This document shows positions 7,806-15,081 of a stretch of DNA of 35,019 nt, piece after piece. This DNA is from Longimicrobium sp. (GTDB lineage Bacteria > Gemmatimonadota > Gemmatimonadetes > Longimicrobiales > Longimicrobiaceae): contig DASVTZ010000079.1 in the NCBI GenBank assembly GCA_036387335.1, positions 1 to 35,019 of the forward strand, in the 5' to 3' direction. A program made the translations under genes and the position numbers. Below the pieces are notes generated by a model. It ran no database searches. It was given only the letters and a program-made list of their open reading frames with translations, and was not told the origin of the DNA. Each line of letters begins with the position of its first letter. The first letter of the stretch is position 1.

Positions 7806-8899
7806 GACGGGCGCTGCCGGCCCTCGCGGCCTGCATGCTCGCCGCTCCGCTCGCGGCACAGGGGTGGAGCGTCGAGGCGACGGCGGGCCGCGCGGCGTAC
7901 GATCCCGTCGCGGCCCGGGTGAGCAGCACCTCGGCTTCGCTGGCGCTGCGCTACGACACGCCGCAGCGCTGGCTGTACGCCTCCACCGGAGCCGCGCTGG
8001 ACGGCACGGGGCCCGGCTGGGCGGCCACGGGGCTGGGCGGCTTCGTGGGCGTGGCGCGGCGCCGCGGGCTCACCCTGGGCGCGACCGTGGCCGGGCACGC
8101 GTACGGCTACGTCGATGCGGACGTAGCGCCCACGGGCGGCGGCGGCACCGTGGAAGTGCTTCCCACCGCCATCGTGCAGCACGGACCGGTTCGCGCCCAA
8201 CTTTCCGCCGGGTTCGTGGGCGTAGCCGACGGCTTCTCCGGCCTGTACAGCGAGCGCCGCGGCTTCCTGGACACCAACGCGGGCGTGGCGTGGACGCCGT
8301 CCCACGGGGTGGAGCTCTCCGCGGGCGCGCGCTACCTGCACGGCGACGGGAGGCAGCTACCCTACGCGGGCGGCGGGGCCCAGGTGGAGCGCAAATGGGG
8401 CGGGGCGTGGGTGTACGCGGGCGCCTGGCTGGACCCGGATTACCCGAAGCCCCCCACCGCGGCCGGCATCGGCGCGAGTCTGCGGCTGGTGGGGCGCACG
8501 GAGCTGTCGGGCGCCTTTCGCCAGGAGCCGGCGGACCCGCTCTACAGCAGCGTGCCGCGGCGGAGCTGGAGCGTAAGTGTGCGGCGCGGCTTCGGCCGGC
8601 GTCCCGCCTCCGCCCGTCCCGCCGCGCCGCTCCCGGTGGTGGCCGCCGACGGCGTCACCTTTCGCCTCCCCCGCGCCGAGGGCGAAACCCTCGCCCCCGC
8701 CGTGCTCGGCGACTTCACCGGCTGGCAGCCCGTGCCCATGGCGGCCGACGGGGAGTTCTGGAGGGCCACCGTGCGCGTCCCCCGCGGGGTGCATCACTAC
8801 GGCTTCCGCAAGGCGGATGGGACCTTTCTGGTGCCGCCGGGGTTGCCACTGGTGAGCGACGGAATGGGGGGAAACTCGGCCGTCCTGGTGGTGGGTTGA
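7802..8899 (+). CDS. Probable outer-membrane beta-barrel with C-terminal glycogen-binding domain
   Basis: Read from TTG 7802, the 365-aa product begins with a good signal peptide (LRRALPALAACMLAAPLAAQG). ATG 7835 would cut into that peptide, so the TTG overlapping the previous stop codon is preferred. Residues 22-265 are full of alternating short strands (for example LALRYDT, RWLYASTGAALD, VQHGPVRAQLSAGF), typical of a beta-barrel or surface beta-protein. After an Ala/Pro linker, about residues 282-362 form a second CBM48/AMPK-like domain (AVLGDFTGWQPVPM, HHYGFRKADGTF). It shares the GTFTGWQP/GDFTGWQP core with the upstream protein. The translational overlap says the two act together, perhaps as an envelope glycan sensor or binder. 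The function is unknown. Confidence 0.78.
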   Translation: MRRALPALAACMLAAPLAAQGWSVEATAGRAAYDPVAARVSSTSASLALRYDTPQRWLYASTGAALDGTGPGWAATGLGGFVGVARRRGLTLGATVAGHAYGYVDADVAPTGGGGTVEVLPTAIVQHGPVRAQLSAGFVGVADGFSGLYSERRGFLDTNAGVAWTPSHGVELSAGARYLHGDGRQLPYAGGGAQVERKWGGAWVYAGAWLDPDYPKPPTAAGIGASLRLVGRTELSGAFRQEPADPLYSSVPRRSWSVSVRRGFGRRPASARPAAPLPVVAADGVTFRLPRAEGETLAPAVLGDFTGWQPVPMAADGEFWRATVRVPRGVHHYGFRKADGTFLVPPGLPLVSDGMGGNSAVLVVG

Positions 8900-8987
8900 T
8901 GCACACTACGTCGGTTTGTGACGGAGCACGCGCGTAGGTCGTCAGACCGGTGTTACGGTACTACTCAAGCACCTGGAGTTGTAGGAG

Positions 8988-9632
8988 ATGAAACCAGTTT
9001 TCCTCGCCACGCTGCTGCTGACGCTCCTCGCCCCCGCGGGGGCCGTGGCGCAGCCGGGGCCGGAGCAGAGGATCGAAGCGGCCCGCCGCCGCGCCGCCGA
9101 GATGCAGATCCCGGTCGCGCTGCTGGACAGCAAGGTCGTGGAGGGGCGTGCCAAGGGGATCCCCGAGGTGCGCATCGCGGGCGCCGTGGAGCACCGCCTG
9201 GAGCTGCTGGCCCGTGCACGGCAGGCGATGGGCGCGCGCGGCGTGGCCCCCACGGACCTGTCGATGGGCGCCGACGCGCTGGAGTCGGGCGTCACGCCCG
9301 AGGTGCTGAACACGCTCTCCGCGCAGGCCCCCGCGCCGCAGCGGGCCATGGCCATCGCCGTGCTCAGCCAGCTGGTGCGCGCCGGCGAGGCGAGCGAGCG
9401 GGCGCTGGCCCGGGTGAGGGCCGCCATGAGCCGCGGCCCCGATGCCCTGCGCGAGCTTCCCGGCGAGGCGGCCGCGGCCCGCTCCGGCCAGCAGGAGCCC
9501 GCCCCCAGCCGCGCGCCCAATGCCAACCCCGGTGAGCGCGGCAAGCGCGGCGATGCCGGTCCTCCCGCATCCGTCCCCGCCCCCGGCGAGGGTCGCGGTC
9601 GCGGGCGTGGCAGGGAGAACACCAGGAACTGA
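8988..9632 (+). CDS. Secreted hypothetical protein, Ala/Arg-rich helical
   Basis: This 214-aa protein has a clear signal peptide (MKPVFLATLLLTLLAPAGAVAQ). The mature part is largely alpha-helical (EQRIEAARRRAAEM, VEGRAKGIPEVRIAGAVEHRL) and ends in a disordered Pro/Gly/Arg tail (GEGRGRGRGREN). I recognise no catalytic motif. A purine-rich GGAG element lies just ahead of the ATG. It lies 88 bp after the beta-barrel/CBM gene in the same direction and is followed by a strong terminator, so it may be the last gene of that unit or have its own promoter. Confidence 0.75.
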   Translation: MKPVFLATLLLTLLAPAGAVAQPGPEQRIEAARRRAAEMQIPVALLDSKVVEGRAKGIPEVRIAGAVEHRLELLARARQAMGARGVAPTDLSMGADALESGVTPEVLNTLSAQAPAPQRAMAIAVLSQLVRAGEASERALARVRAAMSRGPDALRELPGEAAAARSGQQEPAPSRAPNANPGERGKRGDAGPPASVPAPGEGRGRGRGRENTRN

Positions 9633-9656
9633 GCTCTTTCCGGTTTCCGGAATCGG

Positions 9657-9692
9657 CGCGCCGCCCCAGGCATCGGGGCGGCGCGTCTTTTT
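9657..9692 (+). terminator. Rho-independent terminator
   Basis: A perfect 11-bp stem (CGCGCCGCCCC at 9657-9667 with 9675-9685), a 7-nt loop and a TCTTTTT tail lie 24 bp after the stop of the secreted hypothetical gene. Confidence 0.9.
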
Positions 9693-9701
9693 ACTGCCGG
9701 G

Positions 9702-9874
9702 CTCACGCGGAGACGCGGAGGCGCCGAGAAACTGCAACTGCTGGCTCACACAGAGATACAGAGACACGGAGCAAGAACAGCAAAGCTTGTTCTCTATAGC
9801 CTGAAGTTCCTTCTGTGGTCTCCACGTGAGGCTCTTCTTGTTGTTCTCTCTGCGTCTCCGCGCCTCCGCGTGAG
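9702..9874. repeat. Large palindromic intergenic repeat (CTCACGCGGAG/CTCCGCGTGAG ends), copy A
   Basis: The ends CTCACGCGGAG (9702-9712) and CTCCGCGTGAG (9864-9874) are exact inverted copies, extended imperfectly to about 23 bp. Inside lies a second block, GGCTCACACAGAG...GACACGGAG (about 9743-9770), of the same style as the repeats near 15.0, 28.5 and 32.4 kb. It looks like a nested or composite copy of that family. It sits between the terminator and nfuA. Confidence 0.8.
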
Positions 9875-10008
9875 ACCAATGGGATGTTCGCCCCGCGACG
9901 CATTCGACTTGGCACTCCGCACCCGCTACCTTGGGACGCAACCGAACCGGGACCTGCGCGGGGGGTATCCACCCGTGGCCGATCCCACCCCGCTGAGGAA
10001 GCACACTG

Positions 10009-10614
10009 ATGATTCAGTTGACGGATAACGCGCGCGCCAAGGTCCAGTCCCTCGTCGATGCCGAGGTGGTGCGCGATCCCGCGCTCCGCATCGTCCTCGC
10101 GCGCGGCGCGGATGCCCCGCGCAGCCCGCTGGACCGCCCGTACGAGATCACCCTCGTGGAGCGCGAGGACAAGGAGCGCACCGAGATTGCGATCAACCTC
10201 GATGGCATCCGCGTCCTGCTGAACCTGGACACCTCCACCCTGCTCGGCGGCGCCACAATCCGGTGGAGCGACGAGGACGGCTTCACCGTGGAGACCCCCG
10301 AGTCGAAGCGCCGCTCCGCGCCGGCGGACTCCGATTCCAGCGCCTGGGCGGACACTCCCCTGGCCGAGCGGATCCAGCGCGTCCTGGAGGAGTCGATCAA
10401 CCCCCGCATCGCCGCCCACGGCGGCGCCGTGGAGATGGTCGACCTCGCCGACGACGTCCTCTACGTGCGCATGAGCGGCGGCTGCCAGGGATGCGCCTCC
10501 TCCGCCGCCACCCTCCGCCAGGGCGTCGAGCGCATGGTCCGCGAAGAGGTCCCCGAGCTCCGCGAAATCGTGGACCTGACGGATCACACGGCGGGGGCGA
10601 ATCCGTATTACTGA
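10009..10614 (+). CDS. nfuA: NfuA-type Fe-S cluster carrier (degenerate A-type domain plus NifU domain)
   Basis: The 201-aa protein has an N-terminal domain (residues 1-95, MIQLTDNARAKVQSLVDAEV) related to HesB/IscA carriers but lacking their cysteines, as in E. coli NfuA. A charged linker and a C-terminal NifU domain (about 117-190) follow, with the cluster-binding CxxC in SGGC159-QG-C162ASS. Two such proteins bind a 4Fe-4S cluster between their CxxC motifs and pass it to apo-enzymes in the cytoplasm. A GAGGAAG ribosome-binding site lies about 9 nt ahead of the ATG. The gene appears single, bounded by the repeat on the left and by repeats plus a terminator on the right. No isc/suf genes are nearby. 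Confidence 0.9.
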   Translation: MIQLTDNARAKVQSLVDAEVVRDPALRIVLARGADAPRSPLDRPYEITLVEREDKERTEIAINLDGIRVLLNLDTSTLLGGATIRWSDEDGFTVETPESKRRSAPADSDSSAWADTPLAERIQRVLEESINPRIAAHGGAVEMVDLADDVLYVRMSGGCQGCASSAATLRQGVERMVREEVPELREIVDLTDHTAGANPYY

Positions 10615-10656
10615 GGGGAATGGGGAATGGGGAATGGGGAATGGGGAATGGGGAAT
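10615..10656. repeat. Six tandem copies of GGGGAAT
   Basis: Six exact 7-bp units run from 10615 to 10656, starting 2 bases after the nfuA stop codon ends, which puts the repeat in the nfuA 3' UTR. Six GGGG tracts on one strand could form a G-quadruplex. Confidence 0.95.
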
Positions 10657-10693
10657 GGCGGGCGGCGAGCGGGACGAGCCCGCATCCCCCTTC

Positions 10694-10886
10694 TGTCATC
10701 CTGAGCGACGCGCCACTCAGTCCTCGCCCGTGCTCCATAGCCTGGCGCGGAGCGAAGGATCTACTGCGCGCAACTAGAGGCCGGCGCGACACGCACACCC
10801 CTCGGCTCGCCGGCTAGATCCTTCGCTCGCCGCCGCAAGTTGGAAGGTGCGGCGGTCATCGGTGAGGCGGCTCTCTCAGGATGACA
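10694..10886. repeat. Nested palindromic intergenic element (TGTCATCCTGAG ... CTCAGGATGACA)
   Basis: Outer arms TGTCATCCTGAG (10694-10705) and CTCAGGATGACA (10875-10886) are exact inverted copies. Inner arms GAGCGAAGGATCTA (10750-10763) and TAGATCCTTCGCTC (10815-10828) are also exact. The TCATCCTGAGCGA...GAAGGATCTA wording is, to my knowledge, a common dispersed repeat in several bacterial phyla. It carries no gene. Confidence 0.85.
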
Positions 10887-10928
10887 AAAAGAAGCCGCGC
10901 GACGGGATTCCGTCGCGCGGCTTTTTCC
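10886..10928. terminator. Bidirectional Rho-independent terminator
   Basis: A perfect 13-bp stem (AAGCCGCGCGACG at 10892-10904 with 10911-10923) and a 6-nt loop are flanked by an A run on the left and a T run on the right. It lies between the convergent nfuA and M15/LysM genes and can serve both. Confidence 0.92.
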
Positions 10929-10945
10929 TGTCCAACCCCCAGGGT

Positions 10946-11713
10946 TCAGCGGGCCGGGATGGCGAGCGTCTGGCCGGGCTTCACGTGCGAGCCGCTCAGG
11001 TCGTTGGCGGCGCGCAGGCGCTCCACACTCGTGCCGTGGCGCCGGGCGATCGACCAGAGCGAGTCACCGTTGCGCACGCGGTAGGAGGAGCTGGGAGCGG
11101 GGCGCTCCACCCGCGCCTCCTCCTTCTGCGCCGCGGGCTTCGACTCGCCGCCGATGTAGCGCCGGTACGGGCCGGGGAAGACCGCCACGTGGAAGTGCGG
11201 GGGACGCCGCTCCTCGGTCGCCTCCGCCACGCCCCGCGACTCCAGGTGCAGGAGCCGCTGCCGCAGCCACGACCGGCACCGCGAGCGCTGCGGGATGCGG
11301 ATGTCCACCGCCATCCCCGCGGGGTGCACCGACTTGTCCACCGAGTTGAAGAGGCGGAACGACGACGGCCGCATCGCGCTGGTGATCACCAGCTTCTCGC
11401 CGCACACGTCGCGATACTGCTCCGCCAGCCGCTGCACAAAGGTGCGCGTGGTGGCGAGCGCGTACGGATAGGTGACCCCCGCCACGCGATAGTTCGAGTT
11501 CCCGCTGAGGCGCACCAGCTCCCCATCCGCCGCGGCAGCGCGCACACCGCGCGGAGTGCGGTAGAAGGGAAGCGCATGGCTGCGCGCCTGCCTGTACATG
11601 CGCTCCACGCTGGACGGGGAGCCGCGCAGCGTCTGGGCTTCAGCCGCCTCGGGGGCGAGTACGCCAAGCCCGCCGGCAAGCGCCAGCGCAGCGAGAATGG
11701 ATCGGGATTGCAT
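10946..11713 (-). CDS. Secreted M15-like (DUF5715-type) protein with C-terminal LysM domain
   Basis: The 255-aa product has a signal peptide (about residues 1-26). The middle domain carries H130PAGMAVD137 and, after a Glu-rich turn, PPH173FH175V. This is the zinc-ligand pattern of M15/VanY-like peptidases and related DUF5715 proteins. Residues 211-254 form a LysM peptidoglycan-binding domain (YRVRNGDSLWSIARRHGTSV...KPGQTLAIP). A role in trimming or remodelling the wall is likely, but activity is unproven. It follows the lytic transglycosylase gene by 140 bp on the same strand, so the two wall-hydrolase-type proteins may be co-expressed. Confidence 0.85.
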   Translation of the reverse strand: MQSRSILAALALAGGLGVLAPEAAEAQTLRGSPSSVERMYRQARSHALPFYRTPRGVRAAAADGELVRLSGNSNYRVAGVTYPYALATTRTFVQRLAEQYRDVCGEKLVITSAMRPSSFRLFNSVDKSVHPAGMAVDIRIPQRSRCRSWLRQRLLHLESRGVAEATEERRPPHFHVAVFPGPYRRYIGGESKPAAQKEEARVERPAPSSSYRVRNGDSLWSIARRHGTSVERLRAANDLSGSHVKPGQTLAIPAR

Positions 11714-11853
11714 CGGCTTGCGGGGGACGGACGGGGAAGGAATCAGCGCGGACGGTGCGCGCCGCCAACAACTCTACATGGCACAGCCGCTCCTGGCAAC
11801 ACTTTACCCCACCTTCGCCTCGAGAGATCCACCGCCGTCCAGACGGATGGCCG

Positions 11854-14292
11854 TCAGTCCCCCGACACGAGCCCCGGATCGCGCTCCCCGCCGTACAGCC
11901 TGCGGTACACGGCCGCGTTCCGAAGCACCACCTTCACGTACTCGCGCGTCTCCGGAAAGGGAATCCGGTCGCGGAACGCATCCACGTCCCGCCCGTACCC
12001 CAGCTCGCTCTTCCAGCGATCCGCGTTGCGCGGACCGGCGTTGTACGCGGCGAGCGCCAGGTCGCGCTTCCCGCGGTAGTGGCTGAGCTGGTCGCGGAGG
12101 TACGTCGCCGACATCCGCGCGTTGATCTCGGGCACGGTCAGCAGGCGCTCCTCGAACTCCTCCACCCCCGCCGAGCGAGCCAGCCACTTTCCCGTCACCG
12201 GCATGATCTGCCCCAGCCCGGCGGCGCCAACCCGCGAGCTCGCCCGCGGGTCGAAGGAAGATTCCTGGCGCACCAGCCCGGCCAGCAGGTACGGGTCCAC
12301 CTTGGCGCGCTCGGCCGCATCCGCCATCGCGGCTTGGTACGGGAAGGGGAAGACCACGCGCAGCAGCCGCGCATCCCACCGACCGCCACGGTCGGCCAGC
12401 AGCCCGCGCCCGATGTTGATCCCCTCCACTGCGTGCCCCCGGTCGCGCAAGCCTTCCGCGATCAGAAGCGTGGCGGTCGGGCGGCGCTCGAGCCTGCGAA
12501 GCTGCGCGGCGAGCTCCTCCTCCCATGGCCCATCCAGCCCCGCGCGCTCCAGCTCGTCCAGCCGGCGCAGCGCCGTGGCGGCCTCGGCCGGGTCGGAGGC
12601 GAGCCCCGTCCACGGAAGCGGATCGCGCAGCGCGTCGGCCAGCACGTCCGTCCCCAGCCGGTCGGCGGCGCGGACGGCATAGTACGACACCGGGTCGGCG
12701 GAGAGGGCGATGCGATACAGCGCCGCGGCCCGGTCGCCGCGCCCGGCGCGCTCGTGATACACCCCTGCGGCGTACGCCACCTCCGACGTCTCCGAGCCGG
12801 ACGGGTAGCGCGTGGCGTACTCCTCCCACAGCGCGGCGGCCAGCGCTGGGTCGCGGTTCTTGAGCGCGCGGTCGCCCGCGCGGAAGAGGGCTTCGCGGGC
12901 GTACGGCCCGATTCGGACCGCCGCGCCGCGCCGGTAGTTGGCGATGGCCAGCTCGCGCGTGCTCGATGCATCGCCCAGAAAGAACCACGCCCCCGCCGCA
13001 GCCGCCGTCCCGGGGAAGCGCTCCGCCACCTTTTTGAGCGCCGCGATCCCGTCGTCGCTCTGGCCGGCGCGGAGCAGGGCGCGCGCGGCGAGGAGCTCCG
13101 CGTCCGCGGCGTACTCCGGCCCCACGCGCGCGGCGGCATCCGTCAGCGCGGCGTGTGCGGGCTCAGCATCGCCCGCATCCAGCAGGAGCCGCCCCATGCG
13201 CAGCCGAAGGAGCGGATCGTCCGGCGCGCCCGCCTTCAGCGCCGCCCGCAGCGCCTTCGCCGCGAGCCCCGGCCGCCCACCCGCCTCGTACGCGTCCGCG
13301 CGGGCGAGCTCTTCGTCCATCGTGCGGCCGTTCACGACGCGCCCCAGTGTGGCCGCGGCATTCATCCGCGTGCCCGTCTCCACCCGCGCATCGGCGGCCG
13401 CGCGGCGCAACGGCTCGCGTGCCTCCGCGCCTCTGCGAGCCCGCTCCAGCACTCCGGCACGCGCGATCTCCAGCCCCGCCGCCGCCGTCGGGTCGAACTG
13501 CGCGGCCGATGCAGCCGCGCGCGCCAGCCGCTCCGCCGCCGCGTCGATCGAACCGCGTCCCGCCAGCACGTTCGCCTCGGCGCGTGCCTGGCGCGCCAGG
13601 GCGGCTGCACTGGCCCCGCTCTCGGGCGCTGGCGCGGCCATCGCGTGCCCCGCCTCCACCGCCAGGGCGCGGTACCAGTCCGCCGCGCTCCCCTGCGTCT
13701 CCGCGGCGCGGGCGAAGGCGGCGCCCGCCTCCGTCCTCCGCCCCTGGCGCAGGAGCACGCGGCCCAGGCGCGCGTACGCCACAGCGCTCTCGTCCGGCGC
13801 GGCGGCGCGGGCGTAGCGGCGGTACGCGTCGGCTGCGCGCGGCCAGTTGCCCCCCGCCTCCTCGGCGCGGCCCAGCAGGAGGAACCCTTCGCCCCCGCCC
13901 TCGCGCGCCAGCCACTCGCGCCCGCGCAGAAGTCCGCGCACCTCTGGCCACCCGTTCCACCCCGCCGCGGCGCGCGCCGCGAGCAGCACCACCGCCGGCG
14001 GGGCATCCGATCCCTCCGCGACGTGCGGCTGCAGCCCCGTCCACGCGGCCCACGGGCGCCCGTCCGCCAGGGCGGCGCGCGCCAGCGTCACCGCGGCCAG
14101 CATCTCGGCGCGCGTCAGCCCCCGCAGCGGGTCCACGTCGAACGACGACGGGACGAGCGTCAGGTCGCGCAGCTCGCGGCGGACGTTCTCCTCCCCCCAC
14201 GAGGTGCCGATGGCCAGCCCCATCACCACCCCGGCGATGGCCGCCGCGGCGCTGAACGATCCGGAGAGTCGGGTGCGCTGAGTGTATTGCAT
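11854..14292 (-). CDS. Slt70-like soluble lytic transglycosylase with TPR-like superhelix
   Basis: The 812-aa protein starts with a short cytoplasmic stretch and a hydrophobic segment (SGSFSAAAAIAGVVMGLAIG), probably a membrane anchor or signal. A long run of TPR/Slt-U-type helical repeats (about residues 50-600, e.g. AVAYARLGRVLLRQGRRTEAGAAF-type helices) follows. The C-terminal SLT domain has the catalytic Glu at about 677 in GLVRQESSFDP, then GAAGLGQIMP and ALAAYNAGPRNADRW, and ends YVKVVLRNAAVYRRLYGG. It should cleave the MurNAc-GlcNAc bond of peptidoglycan to 1,6-anhydro products. ATG 14292 places the hydrophobic segment properly; the frame stays open upstream, but those residues are unlike a leader. 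It is larger than E. coli Slt70 (about 645 aa) because of extra repeats. Confidence 0.9.
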   Translation of the reverse strand: MQYTQRTRLSGSFSAAAAIAGVVMGLAIGTSWGEENVRRELRDLTLVPSSFDVDPLRGLTRAEMLAAVTLARAALADGRPWAAWTGLQPHVAEGSDAPPAVVLLAARAAAGWNGWPEVRGLLRGREWLAREGGGEGFLLLGRAEEAGGNWPRAADAYRRYARAAAPDESAVAYARLGRVLLRQGRRTEAGAAFARAAETQGSAADWYRALAVEAGHAMAAPAPESGASAAALARQARAEANVLAGRGSIDAAAERLARAAASAAQFDPTAAAGLEIARAGVLERARRGAEAREPLRRAAADARVETGTRMNAAATLGRVVNGRTMDEELARADAYEAGGRPGLAAKALRAALKAGAPDDPLLRLRMGRLLLDAGDAEPAHAALTDAAARVGPEYAADAELLAARALLRAGQSDDGIAALKKVAERFPGTAAAAGAWFFLGDASSTRELAIANYRRGAAVRIGPYAREALFRAGDRALKNRDPALAAALWEEYATRYPSGSETSEVAYAAGVYHERAGRGDRAAALYRIALSADPVSYYAVRAADRLGTDVLADALRDPLPWTGLASDPAEAATALRRLDELERAGLDGPWEEELAAQLRRLERRPTATLLIAEGLRDRGHAVEGINIGRGLLADRGGRWDARLLRVVFPFPYQAAMADAAERAKVDPYLLAGLVRQESSFDPRASSRVGAAGLGQIMPVTGKWLARSAGVEEFEERLLTVPEINARMSATYLRDQLSHYRGKRDLALAAYNAGPRNADRWKSELGYGRDVDAFRDRIPFPETREYVKVVLRNAAVYRRLYGGERDPGLVSGD

Positions 14293-14541
14293 CCTGCGGA
14301 AGCCGAGGTGTGCGGGTCCGGCGGCGCCGGCGTGCTCGCATCCACCGCGCACGAACCGTTCCCCGATGTGGTTTCGGGACACGGAGTTACCGATGGATGG
14401 CCGGGGTGGAGGGGGTTAGACCCGGCGCACCGGCGGGAGTTCCGCCCGTAGACACTCGGCGCGTCCTCGACGGCGTAGCGGTCCACGAATGCGGCTGTTC
14501 TGCGATGAGCTTGGAAGTGATACTATGATGTCAGGTGAGGG

Positions 14542-14886
14542 ATGAAATCCAACTCAACGTCCAACATGCTGCTACTTAGCGTTCAGAGCCCGCGGGAGAT
14601 CGCCCGCACCTTGGCAGGACGGGTGAAGGTGCTTCGGCTGGACCACGGCTGGACTCAAGAGGAATTCGCGGCGCGCGCGGGCCTGGCCCTCGCGACATAC
14701 CGCCAGTTCGAGCGAACAGGGCATATCTCGCTGGAGCGCCTGCTCAAGCTTGCGTTGATCCTGAACGCAACTGAGGGCTTCGAACAGCTCTTCGCCCGCC
14801 CCTCTGCACGGTCGCTGGCCGAGCTAGAAAGGCTGGCAGAGCGGCAGACACGCAAGAGGGGGAGGCGGCGCGATGCGAAAGCTTGA
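14542..14886 (+). CDS. HipB-like XRE-family helix-turn-helix regulator
   Basis: This 114-aa protein has a Cro/C1-type HTH at about residues 20-75 (REIARTLAGRVKVLRLDHGW, TQEEFAARAGLALATYRQFE, then LERLLKLALILNA) and a basic C-terminal tail (RQTRKRGRRRDAKA). Regulators of this type usually sit directly upstream of a hipA kinase-toxin gene, with the hipA start overlapping or abutting the stop. An ATG at 14873 does overlap its stop here, but only a few hipA-like codons follow. AGGTGAGGG ahead of the ATG is a plausible ribosome-binding site, and TACTAT at 14521-14526 is a weak -10-like box. It appears to be an orphan antitoxin, convergent with pnkp. Confidence 0.8.
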   Translation: MKSNSTSNMLLLSVQSPREIARTLAGRVKVLRLDHGWTQEEFAARAGLALATYRQFERTGHISLERLLKLALILNATEGFEQLFARPSARSLAELERLAERQTRKRGRRRDAKA

Positions 14887-14911
14887 AGTACGCCTCGATG
14901 GGGACACGTAT
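14873..14911 (+). pseudogene. Possible decapitated hipA: start codons only
   Basis: The frame opening at ATG 14873 overlaps the HipB-like gene stop and reads MRKLEVRLDGD, which resembles the typical first residues of HipA proteins. After about 12 codons the sequence no longer looks like HipA and runs into the palindromic repeat at 14975-15023 and then the pnkp 3' end. This fits loss of hipA by deletion up to the repeat, but the match is short and judged by eye. Confidence 0.4.
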
Positions 14912-14974
14912 CGGCCGAGACCGCACACCGTGTCCAGAACGGCATCGCCAGACAGACGGGGTGAACGAACAAAA

Positions 14975-15023
14975 GCACAGAGACTGCAGAGAAGAGCTAC
15001 GCCTCTTTTCTGTGTCTCTGTGC
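14975..15023. repeat. Palindromic intergenic repeat of the CTCTGTGT family, copy B
   Basis: GCACAGAGAC... (14975-14996) pairs imperfectly with ...GTCTCTGTGC (15003-15023). TGCCTCTGTGTGAG continues to about 15034 as in the other copies. It lies between the HipB-like gene and the pnkp stop codon and could act as a 3' hairpin for both convergent transcripts. Confidence 0.8.
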
Positions 15024-15081
15024 CTCTGTGTGAGCCTGCAGTCGGTCTTCGTCTCGGGTGCGCCGAGAACGGCCGAGGCCG

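Noticed and set aside
9702-9874. Possible CRISPR-like array from the repeated CACAGAG blocks
   Set aside because: The blocks are inverted and irregularly spaced, there are no unique spacers of constant length, and no cas genes are present.
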